DNA of 64,000 bases from Hepatobacter sp965661165 (GCA_965661165.1 CBFICL010000001.1:1-64000), one strand, 5' to 3'. Positions 17,595 through 26,539 are shown, counted from the first letter of the stretch. Notes: generated from the letters alone by a model not told the origin. Program-made: numbers and translations.

Positions 17595-18489
17595 AACAAT
17601 CAACAAAAGAACCAATACATAAAGTTTAGGTCTATCTTCTGTCAAACAATGTATAAATCAATTTTTGTCTTGTAAATAGATGTTTTTTAACAAAACAAAA
17701 TATATAAAAACTTTAATCAGGTAGTTTTTATTTTAATAAGATAGTTAAGAGGTCTTAAAAGAAAAAATATGGAGCTTAATAATTGAAATAGATAAAAAGA
17801 GGGACGGCGCTTTCTTAAAAGGTCTGATTGCAGAAATGGCGCAGTTCAAAGAAGGTGATAGGGAAGACATATCCGCGGAGCGTTGCTCACAATCCCTCCT
17901 TTTCTTAACGTGTCGCATCGTGATTGAGAAAAGTGCTGTCATGAGAGGGGTGGAACCGTGCAAAAAGAGATGCACATAAAGATCGACAAATCAAGCGTGG
18001 GGAAAGACCAACCCTTCAGGCGCATTATCTTATCCTGACTTACAGGGGCGTCATATAGAAACTGTATCGTGTGTTTCATCATCACACAGGAATCACCGTT
18101 GCATAAGATTGCATAGGTTAAGCAGCACATGCATGGTCTTGGCGCAGCATAACCATTGTGCAGGCGCTCATCCATAAGGCCTGATTGCACAAAGGCGTCA
18201 TGACGCAAAATAACCGTTGCATAAGGTCGGCGCCACAAGGAGCATCATGGCACAGCGTACTCAACCCTAAGGGGGGGCACCACAGAGGTTAGTATGAAAA
18301 GGTACGATCTCTTTTCAAGGTCGTTGTTTTTGTCAGGTCACCGTCTCGGTAACATGGGGGAAAGCCCGAAGCTAAGGTTACCTGCTCTTACGTCGTTTCG
18401 GCCGGGTGGCCTTTGCCCCGTGATCTCTTCTACGTTCCCTCACGGTGTGGTGAGGGGGGTAGTCCTTTGTAACAACCCCTTATTTTGGG
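17595..18489. other. 895-base gap with degenerate repeats and a structured 3' part
   Basis: No convincing gene. On the minus strand two diverged copies of a block can be aligned: CTTATGCAACGGT occurs at about 18204-18216 and 18091-18103 (read on the minus strand), each followed by ATGACGCC, TCAGG and GCGCCTG in the same order. A perfect 12-bp palindrome GCGTCATGACGC lies at 18195-18206. The open frames covering this area, 99 and 76 residues on the minus strand, have no family resemblance and probably reflect a decayed element. Confidence 0.45.
18334..18480. ncRNA. Candidate structured RNA of unknown class, strand undetermined
   Basis: Several stems occur within about 150 bases: CAGGTCACC (18334-18342) with GGTTACCTG (18376-18384), eight of nine pairs; inside it GGG-AAAG-CCC around 18358-18367; GGCC-GGGT-GGCC (18400-18411); and CCCTCAC-GGTGTG-GTGAGGG (18437-18456). 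GC content is higher than in the flanking gap. The sequence GGGGAAAGCCCG recalls the RNase P conserved region I, but the other RNase P landmarks are missing. It could also be the 3' end of the degP transcript. Confidence 0.3.
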
Positions 18490-20052
18490 CTAATTCTTCT
18501 TTTCTTTGGTTGTGTCGTCTTCAAGGCTCAGTGGGGCAAAGAAAGGAATGCCTTGTCGTTGCGTCAGGCACAGCACCACCTTTTGTCCCTTTTTCTGAGC
18601 GGTGTTAAGCACACGCTTGGCTTCCTCTGTGGAGGTCACCGCTTTTTGGTCAATGGAAAGTAAAAGGTCGCCGGGCTTGAAAAACTCACTCGCCCGTGAT
18701 TCGGGGTGAACATCCACAATCAGCAGGCCCTTGGTTCCTTGATCAATGTGGTGTTGTTTGCGTGTGATGTCATCAAGAGCCCGCAGCGTGAGGCCATAGA
18801 CAAAAACGCCTTTGGGCGGTTCAGCCTTCTCTTTCTTAGGGTGGACGGGCTTTGAGATCTCTTCATTTTCTTCAATGTGAATATAAAGGATCTTGTTGTA
18901 ATAGTTGCCGGATTTAGCATCCTTACGCCACACTTCCACAGGCGTTTTTTTGCCGATGGGCAAACGTCCCACCACCTTTGTGGTTTGCGCGGCATTTTTA
19001 ATGGGTGTGTTGTCAATTTTTGTGATTAAATCCCAAGGCTTCACGCCGGCTTTCGAAGCTGGGGCCCCCTTGATCACATCCACCACAAGGGCACCTTGCG
19101 GTTTTTTGAGTTTCAGGCTGCGCGCGATATCCTGGTTGACATCTTGCACATGCACGCCAATCCAGCCGCGCTTGACATAGCCATTTTTCTTAAGTTGTTC
19201 AATCACAAACAGGGCAACATCTGAAGGAATAGCAAAGCCAATGCCAATATTGCCGCCTGTGGGCGAGGCGATCATCATGTTGATCCCAATAACCTCACCC
19301 TTCACGTTAAACAAAGGGCCGCCTGAGTTGCCGAGGTTGATAGAAGCATCGGTCTGGAAAAAACCGCCCACATGGGTGGGTTGCATCATAAAACTGCGTC
19401 CCGCATGCGAAATCACGCCCACCGTCACCGTGCCGCCAAGACCCAGCGCGTTACCGATGGCAATCGACCAGTCGCCGACACGCACCTTAGAGGCATCCCC
19501 AAAGTGTACATAAGGGAAGGGACCTTTTTCCGCCAGTCTCAACAAGGCCAGGTCTGAGCGTGGGTCCATACCCACCACCTTGGCACGAATGTCACGCTGG
19601 TCTGCAAGGGTGACAATCACCTCATCGGCCCCGTCCACCACATGGGCATTGGTAACAACATGGCCCTCTGCATCGATGATAAACCCTGAACCTGCGCCCA
19701 TAGGCACCCGGCGTTTCTTAGGGGCTGCATCAAACTGATCAAGAAAATCCCGAAAGCGGAACAGGTCATTAGACGGCCCGCCCATGCCGCCACCCTTTTT
19801 AGGCCCCACCTCCAGGCTATAGGTGGTCATTTTCTTGATCACAGAGACATTCACAACAGCAGGCAACAAAGGTTCCACCACATCGGCAAACCCATTGTTT
19901 GTCACCTGTGGGGCTGCTTTTTTGGCAGGCTTGCCCTTCTTTTTGCTAAGAGGGGCATGGGATTGACGCGCAGAAGGCTCAGCCGCGAGGGGAAGCCATC
20001 CGTTCGCTAACAATCCAACAACAATCAATGCAAAGCGAATCCAGGTGATCAC
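18490..20052 (-). CDS. degP: DegP/HtrA periplasmic serine protease
   Basis: Quality-control protease and chaperone of the periplasm. The trypsin-like triad is seen as NAHVVDGADE (His), DPRSDLALLRL (Asp) and GNSGGPLFN (Ser); two PDZ domains follow (from about 300 and from about 410, the latter with VDVHPESRASEFFKPGDLLL). I start it at GTG 20052, which gives MITWIRFALIVVGLLANGWL plus PLAAEP, a good signal peptide, with AAAGGTAGG six bases upstream and only seven bases after the hflC stop. Starts further upstream would overlap hflC by 80-125 bases and displace the signal peptide. Product about 520 residues. It forms the hflK-hflC-degP cluster common in alphaproteobacteria. Confidence 0.93.
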   Translation of the reverse strand: MITWIRFALIVVGLLANGWLPLAAEPSARQSHAPLSKKKGKPAKKAAPQVTNNGFADVVEPLLPAVVNVSVIKKMTTYSLEVGPKKGGGMGGPSNDLFRFRDFLDQFDAAPKKRRVPMGAGSGFIIDAEGHVVTNAHVVDGADEVIVTLADQRDIRAKVVGMDPRSDLALLRLAEKGPFPYVHFGDASKVRVGDWSIAIGNALGLGGTVTVGVISHAGRSFMMQPTHVGGFFQTDASINLGNSGGPLFNVKGEVIGINMMIASPTGGNIGIGFAIPSDVALFVIEQLKKNGYVKRGWIGVHVQDVNQDIARSLKLKKPQGALVVDVIKGAPASKAGVKPWDLITKIDNTPIKNAAQTTKVVGRLPIGKKTPVEVWRKDAKSGNYYNKILYIHIEENEEISKPVHPKKEKAEPPKGVFVYGLTLRALDDITRKQHHIDQGTKGLLIVDVHPESRASEFFKPGDLLLSIDQKAVTSTEEAKRVLNTAQKKGQKVVLCLTQRQGIPFFAPLSLEDDTTKEKKN

Positions 20053-20059
20053 AAAAAGC

Positions 20060-20983
20060 CTACCTTTGGGTTTGACGATGGGGGGAAGGTTTGGAAGGAG
20101 ATATTGGCGAAGACGCTGACGAAGAGATGGATGAAGGCGTGCCATTGAAAAGATGCATGAAAGGCTGATCAGGGTGAAGGACATAAACAGTCTGTTTCCT
20201 CAGAGCTTGACGATAAGCTGCTAATGTTTGGTAAAAATATGCAAATTCCGGACTTTGACCATAAGCTTCCCGATAAATGGTCTGCGCTTCCTTTTGGCCA
20301 GCAGCACGAATCTTGCCGACCTTCTCAATGGCGTCTGCCATAATGCGTTCACCTTTGAGGCGTGCGTTAGCACGGATGATGTTGCTTTTCTCAGATCCCA
20401 CCGCCCGAATCTCTAAGGCTTCTTTGCGTCGCTCGCTGATCATGCGCTCAAAAATGGCCAGGCTGTTGGCAGGGGGGAGGTCGGCCCTGAGGATGCGGAC
20501 ATCCACCACCTGAAGCCCCAGCAACCGTGCGGCTTGATTCAGCCGTTCACGGATTTGGTCCATCACACCCACACGGCGTTCAGATAGCAAATCTTCAAGA
20601 TTTTTTTTGCCCAAGATGCTGCGGGCAAAGCCTGAAATAAGCGACATTAGCCTTGATTTTGCTCCCTGCTCATTGCGCACACTTTGATAAAAAGCGACCG
20701 GGTTATGAATGCGATAACGCACAAACATATCCACCACCACGCGTTTTTGATCACCCAGCGTCACCTCTGTGGCCGGAACGGTAAGGCCAAGAATGCGGTT
20801 ATCATAGGTGATGGTGTCTTGAATGAACGGCGTTTTCCAAAAAAGGCCAGGTGCCTTTATCACACGCACAAGTCGACCCAGCTGCAAGACAAGTGTTTGG
20901 TCAGTTTGGTGCACAATGAATGCACTTTGTAGCAGCAAGAAAAGCAAAATGCCGCTAAGAGCAAGGGTGATGTTCCTGATCAT
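20060..20983 (-). CDS. hflC: HflC, SPFH-domain modulator of FtsH
   Basis: With HflK it forms the membrane cage around FtsH. The start at ATG 20983 gives MIRNITLALSGILLFLLLQS, the N-terminal membrane helix; the frame upstream lies within hflK. The SPFH/band-7 domain follows (VHQTDQTLVLQLGRLVRV, then the LNQAARLLGLQVVDVRILRA region). A helical domain with AYRQALRKQTVYVLHPD matches HflC. The C-terminal 30 residues are a serine/proline-rich tail not usual in HflC. Its start is one base past the hflK stop. Confidence 0.94.
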   Translation of the reverse strand: MIRNITLALSGILLFLLLQSAFIVHQTDQTLVLQLGRLVRVIKAPGLFWKTPFIQDTITYDNRILGLTVPATEVTLGDQKRVVVDMFVRYRIHNPVAFYQSVRNEQGAKSRLMSLISGFARSILGKKNLEDLLSERRVGVMDQIRERLNQAARLLGLQVVDVRILRADLPPANSLAIFERMISERRKEALEIRAVGSEKSNIIRANARLKGERIMADAIEKVGKIRAAGQKEAQTIYREAYGQSPEFAYFYQTLAAYRQALRKQTVYVLHPDQPFMHLFNGTPSSISSSASSPISPSKPSPHRQTQR

Positions 20984-20984
20984 G

Positions 20985-22031
20985 TTAATCCTTCGCTTTT
21001 TCTTGCTCGAAAAGGTTCGCACTGGCCAGTGGCAGAATAGGCGCCACGGTTTGCCCTTTAGATGACCCCAACACAACCTTGCGTTGTCGGCTTAATATAT
21101 CAGCAAAGGCTTCAAGGCGCATTTGGTCTGACACCACCCGTCGGCTTTGCGTCCAGCCAGGTAAAAGTTCGAGGAAAGGAGAGGTTTTTTCACGCGCCCG
21201 CGCCACAACATGCAGGGCCTGACCTTCGGCTTTGCGAATCATTTGTGTGCTCTCGGCGCGCTTTTTCGGGATCAACGCGTTTTGGAAGGCTTCGGCTTCA
21301 TTGATGGCACGCTCTTGGTCGGCCCGCGCGCGCTGTACGTCCCTGTATGCATCAATCACACGTGATGGCGGATCAATACGCCCCATCACCACCTCTTGGA
21401 TATGAACGCCCATGCCATAACGATCGACGGCAGTTTGAAGGTGTTCTTGGGCGGTTTTGTTAATAAAACTGCGTCCCTCGGCCAACACCCGCGAAATAGG
21501 TGTTTGTGCCACAATTTCTCTGACCACGCTTTCAGCCGCCGACTTCACCGTGTCTTCGGGGTTGCGGGTGTTAAAAAGAAAAGCTTTGAGGTCTTTGATG
21601 ACCCACAAAACGGTGAAATAAACCTCCACCAAGTTTTCATCCCCTGTAAGCATGGCATGCTCATCAACGCCGGCGCTTTTCATATAGGCCCTCACGCCCA
21701 CAAGAGGGATGCCGCTTTCCACGCGTTTGACCTGTGTGACATTCTCAATCATCACTGTTTCAAAGGGCCACGGTAGATGCCAGTTAAGGCCAGGGTTGCT
21801 CATGCGCACCGCTTTACCAAAACGCAAGACCACACCTTGCTGACTGGGTTGGATGCTATAAAAACCGCTGCAGAGATAAAGGATGACGAGAAATGCCACC
21901 AAAAGGAGGGGTTTTTGAGGGGTATGTTTTCCGTGACGGAACTTATGAAAGAAGTCACCCTCGAAAAAGGAGAAGGAGGGTTTTTGCGCAGATGTCTCCC
22001 GACCTCCCCAAGGTCCATAACGTTGACTCAT
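20985..22031 (-). CDS. hflK: HflK, SPFH-domain modulator of FtsH
   Basis: Partner of HflC in the FtsH-regulating membrane complex. The start at ATG 22031 (MSQRYGPWGGRETSAQKPSF) has the Gly/Trp-rich cytosolic head typical of HflK. The transmembrane helix is PLLLVAFLVILYLCSGFYSI, followed by QPSQQGVVLRFGKAV, the HflK band-7 entry motif. Residues with VMGRIDPPSRVIDAYRDVQ and a coiled coil (ARADQERAINEAEAFQNAL) complete the family pattern. Length 348 residues is close to other alphaproteobacterial HflK proteins. First gene of hflK-hflC-degP. Confidence 0.94.
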   Translation of the reverse strand: MSQRYGPWGGRETSAQKPSFSFFEGDFFHKFRHGKHTPQKPLLLVAFLVILYLCSGFYSIQPSQQGVVLRFGKAVRMSNPGLNWHLPWPFETVMIENVTQVKRVESGIPLVGVRAYMKSAGVDEHAMLTGDENLVEVYFTVLWVIKDLKAFLFNTRNPEDTVKSAAESVVREIVAQTPISRVLAEGRSFINKTAQEHLQTAVDRYGMGVHIQEVVMGRIDPPSRVIDAYRDVQRARADQERAINEAEAFQNALIPKKRAESTQMIRKAEGQALHVVARAREKTSPFLELLPGWTQSRRVVSDQMRLEAFADILSRQRKVVLGSSKGQTVAPILPLASANLFEQEKAKD

Positions 22032-22438
22032 GTAAAGCTTCTCACGCACAAACAAAGATAAGCAAAATTCTATCCAAATTTGAGTGAACACGCAATCACA
22101 TTTTTGTCTAAGACTACAAGCATTTGCGCATGCGCCTGATTTTTCTGTGTTGCTCTCTGGATTTGATTGTAGATCCTTTGTACAGAGTGTCCAAAGGTAG
22201 GCACGATAAGTTAATGTCCTTTTTGGCTGGTATTTGGACGTTTGGGGTTTTATATGCCAATGATTTATAACTTTTTTTATTTTTTTCTTAAATAAAATGC
22301 CTTGATTTTATTTTATGTTTTGGCATCAGGTTTTTTTTTCAGAAAACTTGAGGCGGCCTTCCTTTGTTTTCTAGCTTGATATTTTGGGTTTGTTCAGCTA
22401 ACAATGGATGGACGTTTATAAGATTCTGATTGCTCTTC
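22032..22438. other. AT-rich intergenic region between divergent hflK and rpmF
   Basis: About 400 bases with no coding frame. It must contain promoters for both divergent operons. A small inverted repeat CCTTTG (22175-22180) / CAAAGG (22192-22197) and a poor sigma70-like pair TTGATA (22376-22381) and TAACAA (22399-22404), 17 bases apart, lie ahead of rpmF. I find no RNA gene. Confidence 0.4.
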
Positions 22439-22636
22439 ATGGCTGTTCCCAAGAAACGGACATCGCTGTCCCGAAAAAAAATGCGTGCCGCTGGCAGCGC
22501 CCTGCGTGTGGCGTGTGTGTCCAAATGTGCAAATTGTGGTTCCACAAAACGGGCGCACCACATGTGTGGTTCCTGTGGTCACTACAAGGGGCGTTTGGTG
22601 CTGGCACCTTCTCCCGAGGTGGAGCCGGCTCCTTAA
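22439..22636 (+). CDS. rpmF: 50S ribosomal protein L32
   Basis: The 65-residue product starts MAVPKKRTSLSRKKMRAAGS, the invariant L32 N-terminus, and keeps a zinc-ribbon cysteine set (CANCG ... CGSCG). A start three codons earlier (22430) is open but non-homologous. It is followed after 15 bases by plsX and then fabH, the conserved rpmF-plsX-fabH arrangement that links ribosome and membrane lipid synthesis. A DUF177/YceD gene, which often precedes rpmF, is absent. Confidence 0.96.
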   Translation: MAVPKKRTSLSRKKMRAAGSALRVACVSKCANCGSTKRAHHMCGSCGHYKGRLVLAPSPEVEPAP

Positions 22637-22651
22637 GGGGGGTTTTTTGTC

Positions 22652-23686
22652 GTGACATTACCAATTGCCATTGATGGATTGGGAGGGGATAAGGCGCCAT
22701 TTTCTGTGGTGGAGGGTATGTCCCTGGCCCTTGTTCGCTTGCCACAACTTTCCTTTTGCCTTTTTGGCGATGAAGCCATGCTCATGCCCTTGTTGAAAAA
22801 GGACAAGAAGCTTGCCCGTGTGACATCCATTGTGCATGCACCTGAGCGTGTAGAGGCCACCACCAAACCTGGTGAAGCACTGCGCATCAGAAAATCAAGC
22901 ATGAGATTGGCTATTGAGTCTGTCAAGAAAGGGCAGTGTGCCGCCGTGGTTTCTGGGGGCAATACGGGAGCTTATTTGGCGCTTGCCAAAATGGTTCTTA
23001 AAACCCTTCAGGGGATCTCGCGTCCAGCCATTGTGAGCCAAGTGCCTCATGCGAGAGGGGAAAGCGTCTTTCTTGATCTAGGCGGTAATGTGTCATGCAA
23101 CGCGCGCAATTTGGTTGAATTTGCGCTTATGGGGTATTGTTTTGCTAAGCACGTTTTGTTTCGGCATCACCCTCGGGTGGGGCTCTTGAACGTGGGGTCT
23201 GAGCTGCTCAAGGGGCCAAAAGTGCTGCAAGAAACGTCAGACATCTTGCGTGAGATTTTGCCCCATTTTCATGGGTTTGTGGAAGGTAATGACATCACCA
23301 AAGGCACGGTGGATGTTGTGGTCACTGATGGTTTTTCGGGCAACGTGGCTCTTAAAATGGGGGAAGGGGTGCTTGATTTTTTTGTGTCCTCTTTGCGAAC
23401 CGCGTTTCGCAGCTCTTGGTGTGCGCGGTTGGGTTATTGGATGGCGAAGCCCGCCCTTAAGGGTGTGTTTGCTCAGCTGGATCCAAGGCGTTATAACGGA
23501 GCGTTTTGGTTGGGTGTGGATGGCGTTGCTGTCAAAAGTCATGGTGGGACAGATGCCCTGGGTTTTTCTCACGCCATTGAAACAGCTTTTGATATTAGCA
23601 AGAGTCGTCTCAATGAAAAGATTAAGGAAGAAATGGCGGCCCTGGAAAGTCACCACGTGTTTCAAAAAATGAGACGTGCTTCTTAA
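22652..23686 (+). CDS. plsX: Phosphate acyltransferase PlsX
   Basis: Makes acyl-phosphate from acyl-ACP for the first step of phosphatidic acid synthesis with PlsY. The 344-residue protein opens LPIAIDGLGGDKAPFSVVEG, a slightly altered form of the usual AxDxMGGDxAP motif, and keeps SGGNTGAYLALAKMVL and VTDGFSGNVALKMGEG. The start is GTG at 22652, 15 bases after rpmF, with AGGGGGG just upstream. The protein is a peripheral membrane enzyme. Confidence 0.95.
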   Translation: MTLPIAIDGLGGDKAPFSVVEGMSLALVRLPQLSFCLFGDEAMLMPLLKKDKKLARVTSIVHAPERVEATTKPGEALRIRKSSMRLAIESVKKGQCAAVVSGGNTGAYLALAKMVLKTLQGISRPAIVSQVPHARGESVFLDLGGNVSCNARNLVEFALMGYCFAKHVLFRHHPRVGLLNVGSELLKGPKVLQETSDILREILPHFHGFVEGNDITKGTVDVVVTDGFSGNVALKMGEGVLDFFVSSLRTAFRSSWCARLGYWMAKPALKGVFAQLDPRRYNGAFWLGVDGVAVKSHGGTDALGFSHAIETAFDISKSRLNEKIKEEMAALESHHVFQKMRRAS

Positions 23687-23703
23687 CTCCGAAAGGAAGG
23701 GTC

Positions 23704-24651
23704 ATGGCCACATACATTGCAGGTGTCGGTGCTTATGTGCCTGAAAAAGTCGTGACCAACCAGGATTTAGAGAAAACCCTAGATACGTCGCATGAATGGA
23801 TTGTCACGCGAACGGGCGTCGTGCAAAGACACATTGCGGCAGACGGCGAATTGACCTCTCACTTGGCCACCAAGGCCTCAGAAGCGGCCCTGCGTGATGC
23901 CAACACATTGCCAGAAGAGATAGACCTTCTCATTTTGGCCACGGCCACGCCTGACCATGTTTTTCCCGCAACGGCGGTGCGTGTACAAAAAGCCTTGGGG
24001 GCAACAGGTGCTGCTTTTGACGTGGCGGCGGTGTGTGGCGGCTTTGTGTTCGCATTGGCCACCGCTGACGCTTACATCAAATCAGGAGCTGCCCACTGTG
24101 TGCTGGTGATTGGCGCTGAAACCATGAGTCGGATTGTGGATTGGTCAGATCGCTCCACGGCCGTGCTTTTTGGTGATGGTGCGGGCGCTTTTGTTCTGAA
24201 AGCATCTGAAACCAAGCAAGGCATTTTGGGGTGTGCGCTCAAAACCGATGGTCAGGGCTATGATGACTTGTATGTCGATGGCGGGGTCAGCGTTGGCCGC
24301 TTTGGTTTTATTAAGATGAACGGACAAGAGGTGTTCAAGCGCGCCATTCGCGACCTGTCTTCCATCAGTCAAACCTTGTTGAAGGCTCATCACACGACAG
24401 TTGATGACCTTGACTGGGTGGTGCCTCATCAAGCCAATGTCCGCATTATTGAGGCCGTGCGAAAGCGTTTGGAGGTGCCGCAAGAAAAAATGTATCTCAC
24501 CGTTAGCCAACATGCCAATACATCTGCGGCTTCTGTGCCGCTGGCTTTTGTAGATGGTGTGAAAAAGGGGCAGATCCAGCGAGGCCAACTGATTTTATCC
24601 CAAGTCTTTGCTGCCGGCTTTGCGTGGGGGGCCACACTTTTTCGTTATTAA
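23704..24651 (+). CDS. fabH: 3-oxoacyl-ACP synthase III (FabH)
   Basis: Starts fatty acid elongation by condensing acetyl-CoA with malonyl-ACP. The catalytic triad is visible: Cys111 in VAAVCGGFVFAL, His242 in PHQANVRIIEA and Asn272 in QHANTSAASVPLAF. The N-terminus YIAGVGAYVPEKVVTN is typical. Length 315 is normal. It sits 17 bases after plsX with a GAAAGGAAGG ribosome-binding site. No himA or other usual downstream gene follows; a 210-base gap leads to a secreted-protein island. Confidence 0.96.
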   Translation: MATYIAGVGAYVPEKVVTNQDLEKTLDTSHEWIVTRTGVVQRHIAADGELTSHLATKASEAALRDANTLPEEIDLLILATATPDHVFPATAVRVQKALGATGAAFDVAAVCGGFVFALATADAYIKSGAAHCVLVIGAETMSRIVDWSDRSTAVLFGDGAGAFVLKASETKQGILGCALKTDGQGYDDLYVDGGVSVGRFGFIKMNGQEVFKRAIRDLSSISQTLLKAHHTTVDDLDWVVPHQANVRIIEAVRKRLEVPQEKMYLTVSQHANTSAASVPLAFVDGVKKGQIQRGQLILSQVFAAGFAWGATLFRY

Positions 24652-24865
24652 CCTTTTTTCTATGTATCAAGGTGATGGGTACATAAAGACCAGCAGTGTA
24701 AAGGTCATCTGGTAATCAAAGATCAGCTCTGGCTCTAGCAAGGTCGTGTTAGGGTCCCTGAATCGCTTTCTTGAGAGACAACACCATGTTTTTTCTATAA
24801 AAACCTTGCGAAAAAAGGACATTTTGTTTTTTATTGAGTAGGTTTTTTAAGTATGTATTTTTGTT

Positions 24866-25249
24866 GTGCTTGTTGTTATTTTTTCTTTTTTTATAGGGGC
24901 GGCTTCACTCATGGGTTCTCCACTCATGCTGGAAGATGAATCTGTGGTCACAAGGCGGCCGGGGATCCTTATCACATCTTCTGTGGCAGAAATGCAAGAT
25001 GCCAGCAAATCCACTGTCCCCAAGGCCGTGACCTTTTCTGAGAAAGATCCTGAGGTGTATGAATATGAGCCTGAAGAGCTTGAATGTCCATTCACACCCG
25101 GGCAGGTTGTGGGGGTGAGCGCTATGCCTCTTCCATTGCCCAACACCCAGCACAAGATGTCTTGTTTTGAAAAAACACTCTTAGGTGGGCTTTTTACCCT
25201 CACATCTGTGTTGATTGTACTCTGCTTTATTTACGGAAGCGCCACGTAA
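24866..25249 (+). CDS. Small exported protein with terminal membrane helix, uncertain start
   Basis: Not recognised. The product has a hydrophobic N-terminus (LVVIFSFFIGAASLMG), about 80 acidic residues (SEKDPEVYEYEPEELECPF) and a C-terminal helix (KTLLGGLFTLTSVLIVLCFI). The plan resembles the first half of the two proteins that follow, so it may be a short or truncated relative. The start is unclear. GTG 24866 has no ribosome-binding site. The nearest ATG (24853) is one base out of frame with the signal sequence. Two T-runs (T6 at 24879-24884 and T7 at 24886-24892) lie inside the signal-peptide codons and could allow slippage. It could be a decayed gene. Confidence 0.5.
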   Translation: MLVVIFSFFIGAASLMGSPLMLEDESVVTRRPGILITSSVAEMQDASKSTVPKAVTFSEKDPEVYEYEPEELECPFTPGQVVGVSAMPLPLPNTQHKMSCFEKTLLGGLFTLTSVLIVLCFIYGSAT

Positions 25250-25548
25250 ACAAAGAGATGAAGAAAAGGCTTGTAAGCTTTTGAGAGGGTCGCATGCATC
25301 ATTCAGCAAAATAGGAGAGGGAGCCAAGACGTTTGAGAAGTATAGCATGAATCACGCGGCAGAATCGCGGATTTGCACGCTGCTTTGGGAGGCATTAAAC
25401 GAAAAGAGAGATAATATCTTAATAGTGTCTGAAATATTTTTATATTTTGTCAAATAAAAATATAAAAACAATTATATATCGATATCACTCGTGATGCAGA
25501 AGATAACCATGTATCAGTAAGGAAACATTCGTTTTCGGGATATAAAAT

Positions 25549-26505
25549 ATAAAATATCTTTCTGCTGCTTTGCTGTGCGCGGCACTGAGCATGCCTCACG
25601 ATGCTGTGGCAACGAGAGATGCGCCTCAAGCATCTTCGCATGATGAGGGTGCTGAGTGGGTTCCTATGCGCCCCATGGGTACGTCATCTCCACAGACAGG
25701 CTCTCCAGGCACGCCTCCTGATGACCAAGATGTTACCGCGCTCTTGAGGCCGAATCATGATCTTGAGAAAAACGTTTACGCTGTTAAGTATCGAAAAAGT
25801 AATCCATGGCCTTGCATAGGGGTTGCCGCAGGTGCGGTCACATTGGTAACGGCTGGGATTTTGTTATGGAAGCTTGTGCCTTGGCAAGACCTTTTGGGGG
25901 GAGACCCACATCCCACACAAGAGCCCATGCATGAATCCTTCCAAGATTACAGGCATTATGATGAGGGCCCGTGCGTGAGTTATAATGGCACCGAAAACGC
26001 CAATGATGCGTGCCACCTTATTCCTCAGCTCTGTGACCATGTGTGTGGCACTATCCTTACGCCGACGCAAGGATGGTTATATGAACTGCATCAAAAGTGG
26101 TTCGACACAGCTCCCTCGCAGGGCAATATGACAACTTTGCTGGAAGAAGCCTGTGGTGTGCCCGTATGCCCCACCCAAGAAGATTTTCAGCGCAGGGCCC
26201 ACCTTTTAGTTGATGACACCATTGACTATGCTCCGACCCAAGACCCTGTGGAGATTACTGCCAATGATCAAGGAAATTTGATCATCAACTCTCTGGGAGA
26301 GGGGGGGCAAAAAATCTGCCGCTTTTTTGGGGATACGCTGATTTCCAAAGATGAGGGCAATGAGATTGTGAAAGATTTATCGGACACAATGATTATCCAT
26401 GGATTTAAGGGAGATGTATATCATTCACGTGCAGCCAATAGCTCAGCTGTAGTTGCAAGGCTGTTGGGGAACATCACGCGGTGTGCCTCCTTTTTGAAAT
26501 CATAA
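25549..26505 (+). CDS. Exported membrane protein with eight-cysteine domain, apparent ATA start
   Basis: Not a known family; paralogue of the next gene. Reading from ATA 25549 gives MKYLSAALLCAALSMPHDAV, a textbook signal peptide. GGGA plus an 8-base spacer precedes it, exactly as in front of the paralogue's ATG. The first conventional alternative, TTG 25570, would lose the charged N-terminus. After a Ser/Pro-rich stretch a membrane helix (CIGVAAGAVTLVTAGILLW) is followed by a domain with eight cysteines, including EACGVPVCPTQEDFQRR and KICRFFGDTLISKDEGNEIV. EKNVYAVK before the helix faintly resembles EPIYA-type tyrosine motifs. A terminator follows. Function is unknown; surface or host-interface protein is inference. 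Confidence 0.65.
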   Translation: MKYLSAALLCAALSMPHDAVATRDAPQASSHDEGAEWVPMRPMGTSSPQTGSPGTPPDDQDVTALLRPNHDLEKNVYAVKYRKSNPWPCIGVAAGAVTLVTAGILLWKLVPWQDLLGGDPHPTQEPMHESFQDYRHYDEGPCVSYNGTENANDACHLIPQLCDHVCGTILTPTQGWLYELHQKWFDTAPSQGNMTTLLEEACGVPVCPTQEDFQRRAHLLVDDTIDYAPTQDPVEITANDQGNLIINSLGEGGQKICRFFGDTLISKDEGNEIVKDLSDTMIIHGFKGDVYHSRAANSSAVVARLLGNITRCASFLKS

Positions 26506-26539
26506 CGCTTCACGCCGGTTTTTATCTTTTTGTGCTATG

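Noticed and set aside
17749..17979. Open plus-strand frame reading LKEKIWSLIIEIDKKRDGAF
   Set aside because: It looks helical and coding-like but has no start codon with ribosome-binding site, and the opposite strand is also open; too weak to call a gene, possibly a remnant.
18334..18480. RNase P RNA (GGGGAAAGCCCG resembles conserved region I)
   Set aside because: The other conserved regions (the ACAGA-type 3' block and the GGTAA/GGGTG internal blocks) are missing, and the downstream sequence is degP coding.
18294..18608. 104-residue plus-strand frame with AGAGG ahead of its ATG
   Set aside because: It overlaps the 3' end of degP on the opposite strand by about 119 bases, has no recognisable domain, and its centre coincides with the hairpin-rich segment; more likely an accidental frame across a structured RNA.
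20053..20184. Earlier degP starts (20145, 20184)
   Set aside because: They overlap hflC, place the signal peptide internally, and lack a ribosome-binding site, whereas GTG 20052 has one.
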